Assembly (NCBI RefSeq): GCF_036884655.1
Contig: NC_088355.1
Coordinates: 41,097,001 to 41,161,000, forward strand
Source: Musa acuminata AAA Group
Taxonomy: Eukaryota; Streptophyta; Magnoliopsida; Zingiberales; Musaceae
Length of the DNA stretch: 64,000 nt
Reading direction: 5' to 3'
Shown piece by piece: positions 34,784 through 48,037 of the stretch (positions are counted from its first letter, which is position 1; the number at the start of each line of letters is the position of its first letter). A program made the translations under genes and the position numbers. The notes under the pieces are model-generated. The model was not told the origin of the DNA. It worked only from the letters and a program-made list of their open reading frames with translations, and made no database searches.

Positions 34784-37691
34784 ATGAGCTCCGGAGAAGG
34801 GAAGAGCCGAGGAGCCATGGCCGATCCTTCGTCCCACCACCCTCAGCAAGCCCAGCCCCAGCCCCAACCCCAACCCCAACCCCTGCAGTTCCAGTCCCCT
34901 TACGGCACCTTCGGCGTCCCCGACTACTCCCAGCCCGCGATCGGGTTCCCGCAGCCGGTCGCTCCTCCTGGCGTCGGCGTCGGCGTCGGCGTCGCCCCCT
35001 CCGCTCCAGCTTATCCTCCTTATTCCGCCGCCCCTCAGTATTACGCCCATGGCTACCAAGTCGTTCCAGGTATCGAATCTCTCATGATCCTTCCCGAATC
35101 TCTGTTATCTGTGAAGTAAAAATCCGTAGCACGTTGAGTTTGATCTTATGTTGCTGTCGCGTTAGTTTGATATGTTTTTCCTTGAGGATCGGTTAGGTTT
35201 ACAGATTTGTGCCGTTGCGGATGTGATACGATGCAATTCTTCTAGCTGATATTTATGGTCAAATGGAATTTGATTACGGGAGGCCTTGAAATGAGGGCAT
35301 TTCTGCTAGAAAACCTAGGTTATTGAGGTCGACCATTGGGACGAGTCCCACCATGAAATTTGAGTTGAGCAAGAGCAATCTGTTCCTGAGAGTTTGTATG
35401 ATTGATCTTTCATGTTTCTCCACTGAAAAATATGGCTACCATGTTTATTGCCTCTTTTCTAATAAATTGCTTCACTAAAATAAATCGATTTCAATTTCAT
35501 ATTAAATTGTGTTTTATAAAGAATATGTTTTAGATGGAGATGATCTAGATTTATTTGGACAAAATGGTAATTTTAGGTTGGGCTTGAATCTTTTGCCACT
35601 ATTTCATGGATCGCAAAATGCCAAACAAAGATAACAAATACATTGCAATGTTTGTATGTCTTATTTGGGGTAGAAGCGTTAGGTGTATCTGTGATGCCCA
35701 TGCTAGTTAAGTATTTATTGTGTAGATTGATATTTTAAATTTATAGTAAGATACTTAACTGGACCATATGTTTTTTGTGGTGCATCTTTAAAATGTTGCT
35801 CTCGGTTGTTATAGCTTTTAAGTTTTTTTCTATATCAATATGTGAAAGTAACATATGTTAGACTTGGTTTTTTTAATTGGATGCACATGAGCATATTATT
35901 CCATTGCTTTAAGGCTATGCTGGAGTTGCTGAAGGACGGCCATTAAGGTTGCGGCGTCTTCCCTGTTGTGGCCTGGGTCTTGGCTGGTTTCTGTAAGTTA
36001 ACATATATCTTATTATGGTGCTCTCTAAGGGTCTAATTTTTCAAGTTCTGTAGCATTCTAGCAGTGTTTGCTGGTGATAATTAAGATACATATAGTCTTA
36101 CTTTTGATTAACATGGCTATCATAACATGTATCATGCTTGAAGGTTTATCACTGGCTTCTTTCTTGCTGCTGTTCCTTGGTACATCGGAGCATTCTTTCT
36201 CCTCTTTGTTAGAGTTGACTACCGAGAGAAGCCAGGTTTTGTTGCTTGCACTATCGCAGTAAGTGATCATTAGTAATAGAAGTTACTGTGTTAAATTTGC
36301 ATATTATGCCTTGGTTGCTGCTTGCATGCTCAGATTGTTTTGTACACTTGCAAGTAGTAAATGGTTGGTTGTTGGATTTTGCTTGCCTATATACATACAT
36401 GAACCTGAATTTGCTCACCATATATGTCGCTTAGTTTATGTAGTATATTTTTAGCCTACTTTTATATTTGTTATTACATCTTGTTTATGCATAGTGCATG
36501 TAACACGTGATATTAAAATTTCTAGAAAGACATGGAGGATGATGGACTTAGCTATGTGTTAGCTTGGAAATGCGCTCCTTCATAAAGATTAGTGTTGGTC
36601 AGTTCAAATTTTAAAGTTTCATGAAGAATTGTTTTCTCAAAAGATATGATGGGAATAAATACTCTGTGCAGTAGTGGAAGTAATGATTCTATGAAGTATC
36701 TTGACTAAAAATGCCTGAAAAGGTTCAATTATTTCATGATGAATCAAATAATGGTATTAAAATCAGATTTGGTATCATGACTCAACTTGATTGACCAACT
36801 GACCAGTATGTTGAAGACCTGAAATCATGTGGCCTAAAAGTCCAATGGAATCCATCCAATCCTGGTAAACCATCATAATGCTCCTCTCACTTAGCCATCC
36901 TTGTTTCTGATTGTTAATTGATTGAAGGTAGAGTTTAGATTCCATTGTTTACCAAGGAAATGATGACCACGTTCTTCCATGTTTCATTTAGATCCTGCCC
37001 ACCAGACTAAACGCAATAATTTACTGATTGCTGAAGCTGGACAAGATTCTGCATTGTTTAGTTTTACAAAACTTTCACGTGTCCTACTCGGGGGTACATT
37101 TGAAGACATTCAATATTCGTAGAGGTGGAGGATTTTTCCTCTCAACTGGACAAATTTTCTAGAATCTTTTCTTAGTGATATTAAAGTGCGCCTCAAGCCT
37201 TGGGTGTATAAATTCATGGATATCATGGCAGCATCATGTAATCAATGATAAAATTTGTGTTAATCTTTAAAGTTTTAGAATCACAAGGAAACAGTGGTGA
37301 AAATTTAAGAAATGTTATTGGCGGTTATGAGGTGTCATGTGGTTTTTTTTAATGTTTTGGCATACAATTTAGCTGTTCCCGATAAACTCTCTTGTCAGGC
37401 TTATTGGTCACAATGCGATAGCATAGTAATAGGTTTTGATTTGAAATTTGGTCATTCTGGTATGTGAATTAGAAACTCGGTACATACTTTGAAAGATCTG
37501 TAAGAATTTGTTTTGCTCGTGCATCCTTTGTGCTTATGTACTCCGTTCTTTCTCAAACGTAGCCATTCCTTCCTATATAAATTTTAGAGAAGCATATGTT
37601 TTTATTGATCAAACGCTTTGATTATGGGCAGGCTGTTGTTTTTGCAATTGCGGTTATTCTTGGGTTAACAAAAGAAACTGATGCATGGTGA
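34784..37691 (+). CDS. 60S ribosomal protein L18a-like (L18ae family) membrane protein, four exons
   Basis: Exons 34784-35069, 35914-35992, 36144-36258, 37632-37691 join in phase to 179 aa. The N-terminal half is low-complexity: a QPQPQPQPQP run from a CCCCAA-type repeat and a GVGVGVGV run from GTCGGC repeats. The conserved C-terminus contains EGRPLRLRRLPCCGLGLGWF, then a hydrophobic segment ITGFFLAAVPWYIGAFFLLFV, the signature VRVDYREKPGFVACTIA, a second hydrophobic segment VVFAIAVILGL and the end TKETDAW. This is the plant family annotated as L18a-like. Despite the name it has two predicted membrane helices and does not look like the true ribosomal protein eL20. Its function is not established; a membrane or interaction role is likely. 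Confidence 0.92.
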
Positions 37692-38899
37692 TTGGTGTTC
37701 AAACCTCAGCTGGATTTGGGTAATCTATGCCTTGTCCAAGCCTTGTAATAGACAAAGTTGATCAACCAAAATATGAAGATGCTACATCTCTTATCTGGGC
37801 TTGTAAATTTACTTCTGATGATCAAACTATTTATGTCTATTATTCATCCTCTCATGCTTACTGGCAGGAAATGATTCAAGTAGCGATCCCATGCAGCAGG
37901 GACATTAATTGTCCATAATGATATGCTTTCTCTCAGTATTTGAATTTTTTCAGTTTTTATATGACCACCAGAATATATTTCTCCTCAGTGGCATGAGCTC
38001 AGTTTGCAACAGAAAAGATGCAACAAAGCAGTCTATTGGATTTTCAGATTGTCCGGTCTAAATTTGACTCCTTGGGAGCTCAGCATAACTCGAGACTGCT
38101 GAAGTTTGGTTGTAGATGGCTGTTTTTAACTTTAGAATTATGCAGATTGTTTACTATCTTTAGGTAAGGAAAAAGGTTTCACTAATACCAGAGAATGCAG
38201 TTTTGAATGAAGACACGATGATCAGGTCACGGTGAAATTTTTGTTCGATGTAGCTCAGTGACAATGATCTCGTAATAAAGAATGTATGAAATGTTTCAGA
38301 CTGCGTTCGTCTTTCTGTGCTGTTTAAGCAGTTCATCGCCTACTCAGATTATGTTTCAGCAAAGGTATGGTTGCTTGCCATAGTGATTGATAAATACGTT
38401 AACTGATATCGGTTTGGGAAGATTTCATATTAACAGGTTTTAATAGTTATTGAAATCAATTATTAACAATCTCGACTGTTCTCGTTTCGATATTGATTTT
38501 AGCATATTAAAAGTTTTAGAACATATATGTCCACTGATGCCTTGGTCTTGTTTAAATCAATCCTAATCGCCTAACCAACCCAATTTTATTCAGCTAATTC
38601 TATTAGATTTAATTAACTAGATTAGTGGCCCACTTATTAAAAGAGTCTAAGATGGTAGTTCAAGCATAGCAGGGAGGCTACCCTCCACTTATCCGTACAC
38701 GTGTACAAGAGTCTAATATATATAATTATAGACGGTATGGTTCTTTCTTCCCATGTGTGTAGATAAAGGATTAAGATGATATTGCTAGAGGTAGTCAGAG
38801 ATAATTTTTTTCATGCGTAAAAGTTCATCTTCAACACAACCAAGGGAGATCACTTTTTTTTATCATTCACGTTCATACTCATATATCTCGGGTTACTAA
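37692..38899. other. L18a-like 3' UTR and intergenic spacer
   Basis: The 3' UTR region runs to about 38300, then AT-rich spacer leads to the gypsy remnant. A 63-codon frame at 37727 has no recognisable domain. Confidence 0.45.
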
Positions 38900-41800
38900 T
38901 TTAGACATCAGAGGAATTAAATCAAGAAATCTTTCTTGACTTTAGTCTTTATACAGGTGGCATCTTAAAAGCTCGATGTTTTCACCTCAGAGACACTTTG
39001 AACAACCCTACGCGGGCCACGTTAGGCTGATGAGAATGTCAATAACTTTTTCCTATAATATTTTTTTTAGTGCTAAGAATGTTTGATCTCACATAAATGA
39101 TCGTCCATCGACCCTCTCGATGAACGCTCAAGCAAAGAGGCTTTTCTCTCGATCCATAATAATTTCATCAAAAGGGGGTAGCAACCACCCTATCTGCACA
39201 TGGGTGCATTTACCTCGATGCAGATGTCGATGCAATATCAACGTTCATTCAATGACCAAGGTTTGTCACCCCTAGGGATGACCTTGAGCCACTTGCTCGT
39301 TCTCAGCGATATATTTTTAAATCTCACTCAACAAGTGCAAATGCTAATAGACATGTTATAGGCTATCACTTTGCTTTTACCCTAGTTAGCTCAATAGGCG
39401 GTGCCACCAGCTCAATCGTTGTCACCAACTCCACTGACACCCATCGAGGTTCCATGACCTAAAATGGTGCTAACATCCAAGAGGGCCCAAGACCCATTAT
39501 ACTGTCAGTCGAGGGGGCACTTTAGTCCCCATCTATGAAATTTAGCAGACTGTACTACCACTTTACCTTTTCTAAATTTGAGACCCAATCGACGGAGTCA
39601 ATAGAGGATTCCCTACATATCTAATTATGGCAAGTGGAATGATATTTAGAGGAGATACAACGAGAGTTCCAACAATCAGAAGAGGAAGCACTAGTCGACC
39701 CTACCTTGGGTCGATCATCGTTCACCCAAAAAATCTAAAAGGAATTGATTCCAACAAATTTTACCTCTCATCCTTAAAGGCATTCAATGGTAGTGTCGAC
39801 TTGATGGGGCACATTATAGGTTTTTGTGCCCAAATAACATTGTACGATACTTCAAAAACCCTAATATGTCATACCTTTCTAACCATGTTAAGAGGCTCAA
39901 TACAAGAATGGCATATCCACCTATAGTAGCTTTCCGTCAATTCTTTTGCCCAACTTGTGAGGGAGTTCGAACTTCACTTTCGCAAGTATATATGCTTATG
40001 GCCACCAGCAATAATGCTTCTCAGACTTAAGTAGGGGAAGGAAGAAATACTCATAGATTTTATCATTTGGTTCATGAACGAGATTCGAGGTGTGCTAAAT
40101 GTTCATCCATCACCCATAATACTGACCTTCAAGATGGGGCGAAAGCCCTCTCGCCTATTTTGATCATTGATAGAGAGATCACAAGTAACTGTATTATATG
40201 TACTTTACAGGGCCAATTAATACATCACCACCAAGGCAATAGTCTAAAACAAGCGTGAAGAATCACACAAGAGGCCAAAGTAGGAGTGGTCATAATCAAC
40301 TTCGACCCCAAGGTCACTGCATTGAAGGAGAAACGGATGACCTAAGTTACCACATTCAATTTTTTCACAAATAAAAAAAGAAAGAGCTTTTAAAAGACTC
40401 TCACTGAATGAATGCTCTATCAACAAAAAGAGATAAGTCCAAATATTATTGGTTCTATTGGGATTATGGCTATGGAGGTTTGTTGTGACTTAAAAAAAAG
40501 TAAATTGAAGAACTTATATATCGAGAACACCTTGGGTGGTTCATACGAAAGCACCGAGAACCATCGCCCTAACATCAAGGGTCGATAGAGAGGAAGATTG
40601 ACATCAATATTGGTAGACTTGGCTCGAGAGAGATGACTCCTCAAGTAGTAAGGCATATGCCCAAACTATCATTAAAAAGTGCTCATGAACAAATGACCGC
40701 CTCAAGGGGACACAACTTTTTTAAGTCGTAAGGCTTATGCCTAAGATATCATTGAAAATCGCCTAAGGATAAAGGATGATCTAGATATAACCTTCAAGGA
40801 GAAAAAGATGAAGTACTTTGACCCAAATCATGACGACGCCTTAATAGTTTATATATGGATGGGCAATGCTTGAGTGAAGAGTGTCATAATTAACATAGAA
40901 AGCTATGAGAATATCCTCTACCTTGTTACTTTCGAAAAACTCAAACCGTTAACTAATGACCTTACTCTTATTACTTCTTTATTGATGGAGTTTACTAGCA
41001 ACTCTATTTCGCCTCTCAAGATAGTGAATCTATATGTCACATTCGAAAATGAGACTTGTTCCAAAATAATATTGTCTAAATTTATGGTAATGAATATCCC
41101 ATCGACATACAACTTGATCATAGGCCAACCCACACTGAATAGATTGAGGATGATGGTATTGGCCTATCACGTGGTGATAAAATTCTCGATAAGGATCGAC
41201 ATTGGAGAGCTGAGAAACAACCAAAAAGAGTTACGCTAGTGCTACCTAACATCGATCTCTCTACCAAAGAAGGCTTGACCCAAAGAGCTACCTATGGAAC
41301 CTTATGACTTCGTCAAGTTTATCCCACATCCTAAGTCGGTGGAGCCGTTGATTGAAGCACCCTTAGATAAAGTTAGTGCTTTAGAAAGTTGAAGTTTGAC
41401 CCAACTAGATCTTAAAATAAGCTAATGCCAAACTAGAAAGGATCATATCGATTCATTAAGGTTATCCAAGACCAAAACTATAACCTCGGGATAACAGAAG
41501 GGGTGGTGCCTCCAAGGACATGGACACATTATAAACTTAAAGTGATTCTACCTCTGAGGCATCCCTTGAGGTTAGGCTAGGGTGACTATGCTCTAAGCAT
41601 CAAGCCTTAATCTACTATGTATTTAGTGTCAGTTGTAAAAAAAAAAAAAAAATTAGGGTATATGTGTTGTAAGTTGTGAGAAAAAAAGTTTTAAAAAGAC
41701 TACGTCAACTCGATCAAACCTCTATATTCAAAGTAAGACCTTGACCTATCGAGGTAAAGACTAGTCGGGTGGGTAAACCCAATGATATAATAAGAAAAAG

Positions 41801-42150
41801 ATATAAGGACTAAGTCATATAGGTAGATGACTTAGTAAAGACCAACACCTCATAAGATAAGACAAAGATCTCCTCCTTCTGAAACTTCGCAACTTGCTCG
41901 ATGACTTAAAGTTGCATGCCCTCATCGAACTCAACTCTCAATGAGACATTGCTCGACCTCTTCTAGTTGTCTCACCAGCTCGACTCATTGAGCCTCTACC
42001 TTGACGATAAGTGCTAGGATTTTCCTCTTCCTCCTCAACCCCTCCCTTAACGATAAGTGCTAGGTCTTCCCTCTTTCTCCTCAGCCTCTCTATCTTCACA
42101 CAAAGATTGTCGATCATAAGAGACTACTAATGAATGACGAAGTTAGTGTC
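38900..42150 (+). mobile_element. Degenerate Ty3/gypsy retrotransposon remnant (gag and protease only)
   Basis: Gag-like sequence: a decayed TQQVQMLIDM...LLLP stretch near 39325-39390 with TAG stops, then GIDSNKFYLSSLKAFNGSVD, AQITLYDTSKTLICHTFLTM and RGSIQEWH (39730-39925). Protease-like sequence at about 40870-41240: ENILYLVTFEKLKPLTNDLT, NSISPLKIVNLYVTF, PSTYNLIIGQPTLNRL. The aspartate motif expected as DTGS reads NIES. Reverse transcriptase, RNase H and integrase are not recognisable, so the element is a deletion derivative. Gag and protease are full of stops. Ends and LTRs are not defined. Retained codons suggest many C-to-T and G-to-A changes. Confidence 0.75.
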
Positions 42151-42493
42151 GATCATAAGAAGGACTATAATATAACGGTGATACATACCAATACAAATGA
42201 AAACAGATCTCGAATTTATATCAGGTCATATGAGAATTACTTAGGTAAGGACACAAATCCATGTTGATAATAAATGTTGAAGATAATAAATGCAAACAAA
42301 AAAAAATCAGCTAAACAGCCTCATTTGTAGATTTTAAGCAGAAAATGTCAAATAATCCATACTGATGGAAGGTTGCTGAATATTCATTCACATGATCAAC
42401 TCTACACGTTAATTTATTTGTCTTGTAATATGAAGTCAAAAGATAAAACTTGTTAGAGCATTCGGAACTGCAGCTACTGCAGAGATAAAGGCA
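42151..42493. other. Spacer downstream of gypsy remnant
   Basis: AT-rich; nothing recognised. Confidence 0.35.
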
Positions 42494-42772
42494 TCAGTGA
42501 CACAAGTATACTTGATGAGTGCTTGAGCTTGTAAGCTGCCCAAGTCCTGCTTCAAGCAGAATGGCCGCAACTGCAGTCGGAATTAGTCGTCTTCGCTTAC
42601 TCAGAGCCTTTAGAACACCTCCGTATTGCTTCATCTCGTTTGTAGGTCGTCCATCCTTTGCACTGACAGGCTTTGGCAGAAGCACGTAGACGATCTCTTG
42701 ATCAAATTTGGCCTGGAGCTCTTTGATGTTGCAATGCTTTCGGAAGCTGAAAGCGACTCCATTGACCGTCTT
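42494..42772 (-). CDS. Candidate terminal exon of an unrecognised gene
   Basis: On the minus strand, after a possible acceptor CTATAG at 42773-42778, an open frame runs 92 codons to TGA at 42494. It starts KTVNGVAFSFRKHCNIKELQ, continues DQEIVYVLLPKPVSAKDGRP and includes YGGVLKALSKRRRLIPTAVA and AILLEAGLGQL. The composition and periodicity look protein-like, but I do not recognise the family. Upstream exons could not be joined with confidence; a frame at 43064-43156 reading LPKRITTKNKKFHSWKLLQY and onward is one candidate. It may be the end of a small or decayed gene. Confidence 0.28.
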   Translation of the reverse strand, partial: KTVNGVAFSFRKHCNIKELQAKFDQEIVYVLLPKPVSAKDGRPTNEMKQYGGVLKALSKRRRLIPTAVAAILLEAGLGQLTSSSTHQVYLCH

Positions 42773-43966
42773 CTATAGCTTGCTCTCCACCGATCGTTAG
42801 TTTCGATCAAGTGTCGAGTAGAAAACCTTTGGTTCTTCCTTCCTGAAACCAAATCCTATATCGAAAGGCAGATGGAGAAGGAAAGATGTTCCAGGTTCAT
42901 GAATCATGTCATCACAAGAAATGTGCTATGGTTTCGTTCAGATTCATATTTAGTCAAGTTCAGCTTGTTCTTAATCATTCAGATTCATATGAGAGGTGTT
43001 TAAATTCTCATATTTGCTCAAGAAAAGAAGAAAAAGAGGAAGACTAGATGGAGAAAGCATGCCTGAGACATCAACTTTCTGAAGTTGGCCATACTGAAGC
43101 AGCTTCCATGAATGAAATTTCTTGTTCTTGGTGGTGATTCTTTTGGGCAACTTCAATCAGCGACAGAAGAGCCATGTATGTGGTTTCATACGTGCACAGA
43201 ATGCTTGGGAGAAGAAACGTTCCCTGATGATTCCTTCGAGGTTGTGTGACTCCAAACTCTTTAGTTGGAACTCCCTCGATCGGTGTGTACTATATACTAT
43301 AGGAATGTAGTTGCCCATTTGGCTTCTTCAATGGAAATTCTACACATTAGCTTAGGAACCTAATCTCTATTCTCGGTGGATCATTTTTGGTGTTCTTCAT
43401 AGTGAACAGTGAACGAGTGATACTCGTTATGATGTGCTATGTTGTTAGAAAACCAGCATTAGTGTTGGAAAGCAGAGACTACATATGGATTGTAACTTTA
43501 CCTTGAAACTGGTGATGAAAAAGAGGATGAAAGTAGCAATGAAGATGATGTTCATTAGCCATGAAAGTAGGTTGAGGGCCAACATTTTCGACCCTTAATT
43601 TCACGGCAAGCGGCATCTCCTATGCTCGCCCTTGTAATCAATCAGGAGCAGAGTTGTGATAATTGTGCAAGTGTTTGAGCCTTTGCTTCTATAGTTCTGC
43701 CGGCATGAGGAAGAAACAATGTTGTGTTTCCTGGCACTCACCGAACAGTAATTTTCTTCTACATTGTTTGCTAGGAAAAGGTTGCAAACTATGACAAAGA
43801 TCAATGTCGATCACTAAAACACAACTCCCACATCAACACTAAGAGTCTTTCCAGAGATGAAAAGGAAGAGCTGTTTACCTGTCGATTCTAACTTATGTAA
43901 TGATCCGAGAGATGGTCACATGGAATGCAACTATCGATGTTCATATTGTGTATCAATGGCATAACA
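42773..43966. other. Region between candidate exon and Ycf23-like gene
   Basis: Possible 5' exons of the unrecognised minus-strand gene (about 43060-43310) and the 3' UTR of the Ycf23-like gene. No exon can be placed reliably. Confidence 0.35.
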
Positions 43967-46900
43967 CTATTGCCGAGCCGAGCTCAGTTCCTCGGATGCA
44001 CATCTGGAGAGTAGGCCTAGTGACTCAGCAATACTTTTGACTTCTGCGATCATCGCAACCACATCATTGAGCTTGTTCACAGCTGAACCCACACCCTGCA
44101 CTCAGAGAAAATAGCAGTCTCCCATTATGTATGACATTTCAGATGATTCATTGCTAGACAAGATCAAGTCTCATCAAATTTCCCCATGATGATATCCTAT
44201 TCGGTAAGAATGCTGTGTCTAAAAGCTTTAGCAGAGCAGGCAAAGCAAATCTCCTATTCCAAAACTCAAATTGAGTTGATTCAAACAATAAGATGTTTGA
44301 TGTTTGTTTGCTTATCAAACACTTAAAAAGCTATTGGGTTGTATGCAATTCATTCACTCTCTCAGGAAATAATAAGCAAGAAAAAGCACGGTAAACTCAA
44401 AACTATCACAAAAACAGAAAGAAATAATATGCATACCACTCCTGCTGCTCCTGCTGTTAAGGCCATCGGTGCTGTAACAGCACTTAATCCAGATGAGCAC
44501 ATAACTGGAATTTTGACTGCTCGAGAAATGGAATATGCAGCCGCTAGTGTTGGTGTTGCCTAATGTCAAACAGTAAAATAATAATCAAATTGTGTTAATA
44601 CAATAACGGAGAAGTCATGGAATCGAATAAGTCTAGTCTTCATCCAACCTATAAATGTTTTATTCATTCATAAGCAAAAATCCTTTCTAATTTTGTTTAT
44701 GAGTTAAAAAGACATATATCGACAAGATCATACACCTGGATAAAAAATAAATCAGCGAATCTGAAGAATAAAATTACTACAGTATGTGAATAAGAATTCA
44801 AACTTTAGCGGTGACAAACATTGGTCACCCGGTTTCACCGAGACTAGCTATCAACAAGAAGCAGTGCATATCCGAGAGAATACTGTTATACCTTCTCGAT
44901 CAGACCAAGGACACCAGGTTTCGATGGACTAGAGTATTTCCCTCCTTCGGTTTGAATTATATCAGCACCTTCCTGTTCCAGTAACTCAGCTAGCTTCACC
45001 TGTTATATAATCAAAAACAAAAAAAAATGTAAGAAGAATATATCTCTTATGTTAAAATCTGATTTCTTAAGTGCATAGCACAGCATGAGCTACCTGATCA
45101 GGGAGATTTAGCATATGAGGCACAGTTACAGATAGTGTAACAGATGGAAGAATTCTTCTTGCATCCCTTGCTAGCTTTAGAATCTGACAATTCACCAGAA
45201 AGCATAATAAAGGAAATAAAAACAGATTCAATGCAATATTGAGAAAGTAAGAAACTTATCTTTTACGGACCCATGTAATCTCTAGAGAAGTCGAAAGAAA
45301 ATAGGAAACTACAGTAAAATCAGTAGCTACTAGTCACTATTAAACCATAAAACTTGAGCTTAAAGCTTACAAATTGACTCCAATAGACAATTATCCTCCA
45401 TTTCAGCAGTGTGGCTTCTAAATATAAGTTGAGACTGATTAGCTTCTAAGTATAAGTTGAGACTGATTAGCAAATTTGACTCTCTTACATAGTATGACCG
45501 TAATGAGGTACTAATAATCTGATATGGAATGAGCAAATGCGATACAAATCATTCATGTCCTGGAATTATACATCTCTTCAAGCATCGATCTCATTATAAA
45601 AAAAACAGAATGGCATAAAGCAGTCTGCATATCGGTGCCTATAAAATTCTGCCGGATAAAATTATAATTTGTGCAAAAAGAAATCCTTCACGTAGAAGTT
45701 AAGCATACACGAAGTTTATTACTTATGATTGTTGAATATTAAGTCATGTTCAAACTGTTCGAAACAAAAATAAAAGAATAATATCCTAATGATTGTTTCA
45801 TTGAACATGCTACCTTGAGGAGCTTAGAAAGAAAACATGGAAACAAATGCTCGATGGTGATGGTTCTGCATACCTGCTCGGAGGAGAACTGAATACCCAT
45901 CTCATAAAACGAATCATAATTACCAATTTCGACCTGTGTACACCAGAAACTTCTAATTATATCAGAAACAAACAGATGAGATTTTTTGCAAAAGCTTGGT
46001 CTCTAAATTAATAATCCAAACCATTTGGGCGCCTGCTTCCACTGCAGGAGGAAACGCTAGAGGATCTACTGAGGAGACACAGATCTGCCAAAATATAATT
46101 TTCTTAGAAAGAAGAGTTGAAGTAGCTGATCAAATATATTTCACATAGCAGAATGAGTACATTAATATTACATCCATTAAGCAAATATTCCATATCTAAT
46201 CTTCCTTAACCTATTTGCAAATTCTCCTTTTGTTTTACCTTTCCAAATTCCAGCACCTGGAGAACATTTCAGTGCAATTTGATACTTAACAATAGGGAAA
46301 TCGGACAGTCTAATTTTTCACTATGAGGATTTACTTATAATTGCTCTGTTCATAATATCAACTCATCTATGTCTTGTTTAGGACAGTATTGTACTTTTAC
46401 TTAATTTCAAATAAAACTGGATTGACAAGAACAATGTTAAAATATAACTAGCAATTTCAACAGCCAACTTGAAACATTATAGCTTGTTTATGGACACAAG
46501 AATCTCGAAGTATACTTACCATATTTGTCTCAGGCTTCCTATATGACAAATAGACCACTTAATGCTCATTAAGAAGGAAGGAGAAATATTTATAATTGGC
46601 TCAATAATATCAAGTCCAGAGTGCTCACAAATGCATTGACTGAGCCCCTATGCAAGTGAAGAACATTCTTCCCAGTTCATAAATATAATACAGAACAATA
46701 CACTCCTACAACTAAAGATCAGAGAGTTGAGAGCTGATTTTTCTTCCTTAATTAAGATATGGCACACATCAATGTGCATATATACTCATGCATCAGACTA
46801 CCAACAACCACCAACTCTTTCAAGATCTAAACAAAGAAGTATAAATCAAAGATAATGATCCTAAACAGGTGAAAAGTAGAAAAACTAAGCCGCAGGAGTT

Positions 46901-47446
46901 GCTTATAAATTCCAAAAGATTTACCGGAAGAGAGGTCAAGCCCAAAGCAAGCTTCACCAATTCCTGGTCACAGGCTATATCAACATGCGTAGCACCCCCC
47001 TGTCATTTATGCAGGAAACAGAACATATAATTTACATGGGTTCGAGGCAAAGAGAGACCAGATAGTTCAGTACACACACCTTCTCTGCAGCTATAACCAC
47101 GGAGGCCACCTTGTCTTTGTCGAAGTTTTGGAGTCCTGAGATGATCTGCAGAAGAGAACCAACCAAATCACTCGGCACAGAGAACAAAGGCACCGAAGAG
47201 GCTTCAAGAACAGACCTTCAGAGCTCTCCTCTGGCGGAAGTCTCTGAGGACGGACTCCTTCACTGTCGAAGCCGAGGCTCTCGTGGTGAACGAAGGCCAA
47301 CGTTTTAGTTGGCGTCGGCCAGCGCGTGATGCCTGCCGCAGATGGAGGACGGGGTCAGCGCGGCCATGGAGCTGACCAGAGGCGCTTTGTTTGGCTCTAG
47401 GGCACAATGGCATCGGAAGGACTCCCGTCGCTGCTCCATGCGCCAT
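43967..47446 (-). CDS. Ycf23/DUF561 family protein, plastid-targeted, nine exons
   Basis: Exons in transcription order: 47446-47216, 47145-47080, 46999-46925, 46084-46022, 45933-45874, 45183-45094, 44999-44892, 44559-44437, 44095-43967. All are phase 0 and give 314 aa. The first 60 residues are Arg/Ser/Ala-rich without recognisable domain, fitting a chloroplast transit peptide. The mature part shows the Ycf23 pattern: RALKIISGLQNFDKDKVASV, AAEKGGATHVDIACDQELVK, SSVDPLAFPPAVEAGAQMVE, IGNYDSFYEMG, GADIIQTEGGKYSSPSKPGV, PVMCSSGLSAVTAPMALTAG and GVGSAVNKLNDVVAM. The alternation of beta-strands and helices is like a TIM barrel (inference). Ycf23 is encoded in some algal plastids and in cyanobacteria. 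The biochemical role is unknown, and I give no symbol because the land-plant gene has no settled name. Confidence 0.9.
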
Positions 47447-48037
47447 TCCCTTGGAGATAAGGCTCTCCGCCTCTACTTATACGCCAGGAAAACATCATCA
47501 AATGAATGGCGCACGAATCTTGAAGCCCTTTTATACCGTTTACGATTAGTGCAGGCAATCCCACAGAACCAAAACGCTTTCAAGGAAGTGCCTGCGTTGG
47601 CTGCTGTCACGTCCAATACAATACGATCGTTCAACGATGTGCTTTAGCTTCGTCTTAAATGGTGTGTTTCTCGTGACGAGAGAAAAGGAAGATAACATCT
47701 TCTTCAACATTAGGCACGCTTATGGGGGGAGCAAGCGGTTCTTACAAACACATGGTAAGATTCATTACCATCTCCGTCGTAAAAGAGTGCAACGTGAAGT
47801 CAAGAAACCAAACGAACACATGGACGGACACAAGACGCAGTAAGAAGTCTCCACCGCTCGGCTTATGCCGGAGGTTTCGGTTTGCGATCGCGCCGCTGCT
47901 CCGTCCGCTGTGCTGCCCACGTCCCTCTCCCTCTTCGGCGAAGAACACAAAAAGACGAGGAAAAAGAGAGAGAAGATTTAGTTTGTGTTGAAGGGAAGGA
48001 ATGAATACACGACAGTAGTCATGCTCAAAGCGAAGGA
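47447..48037. other. Promoter region of Ycf23-like gene / 3' flank of next gene
   Basis: Sequence between two minus-strand genes. No further gene recognised; frames here overlap on both strands without domains. Confidence 0.4.
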
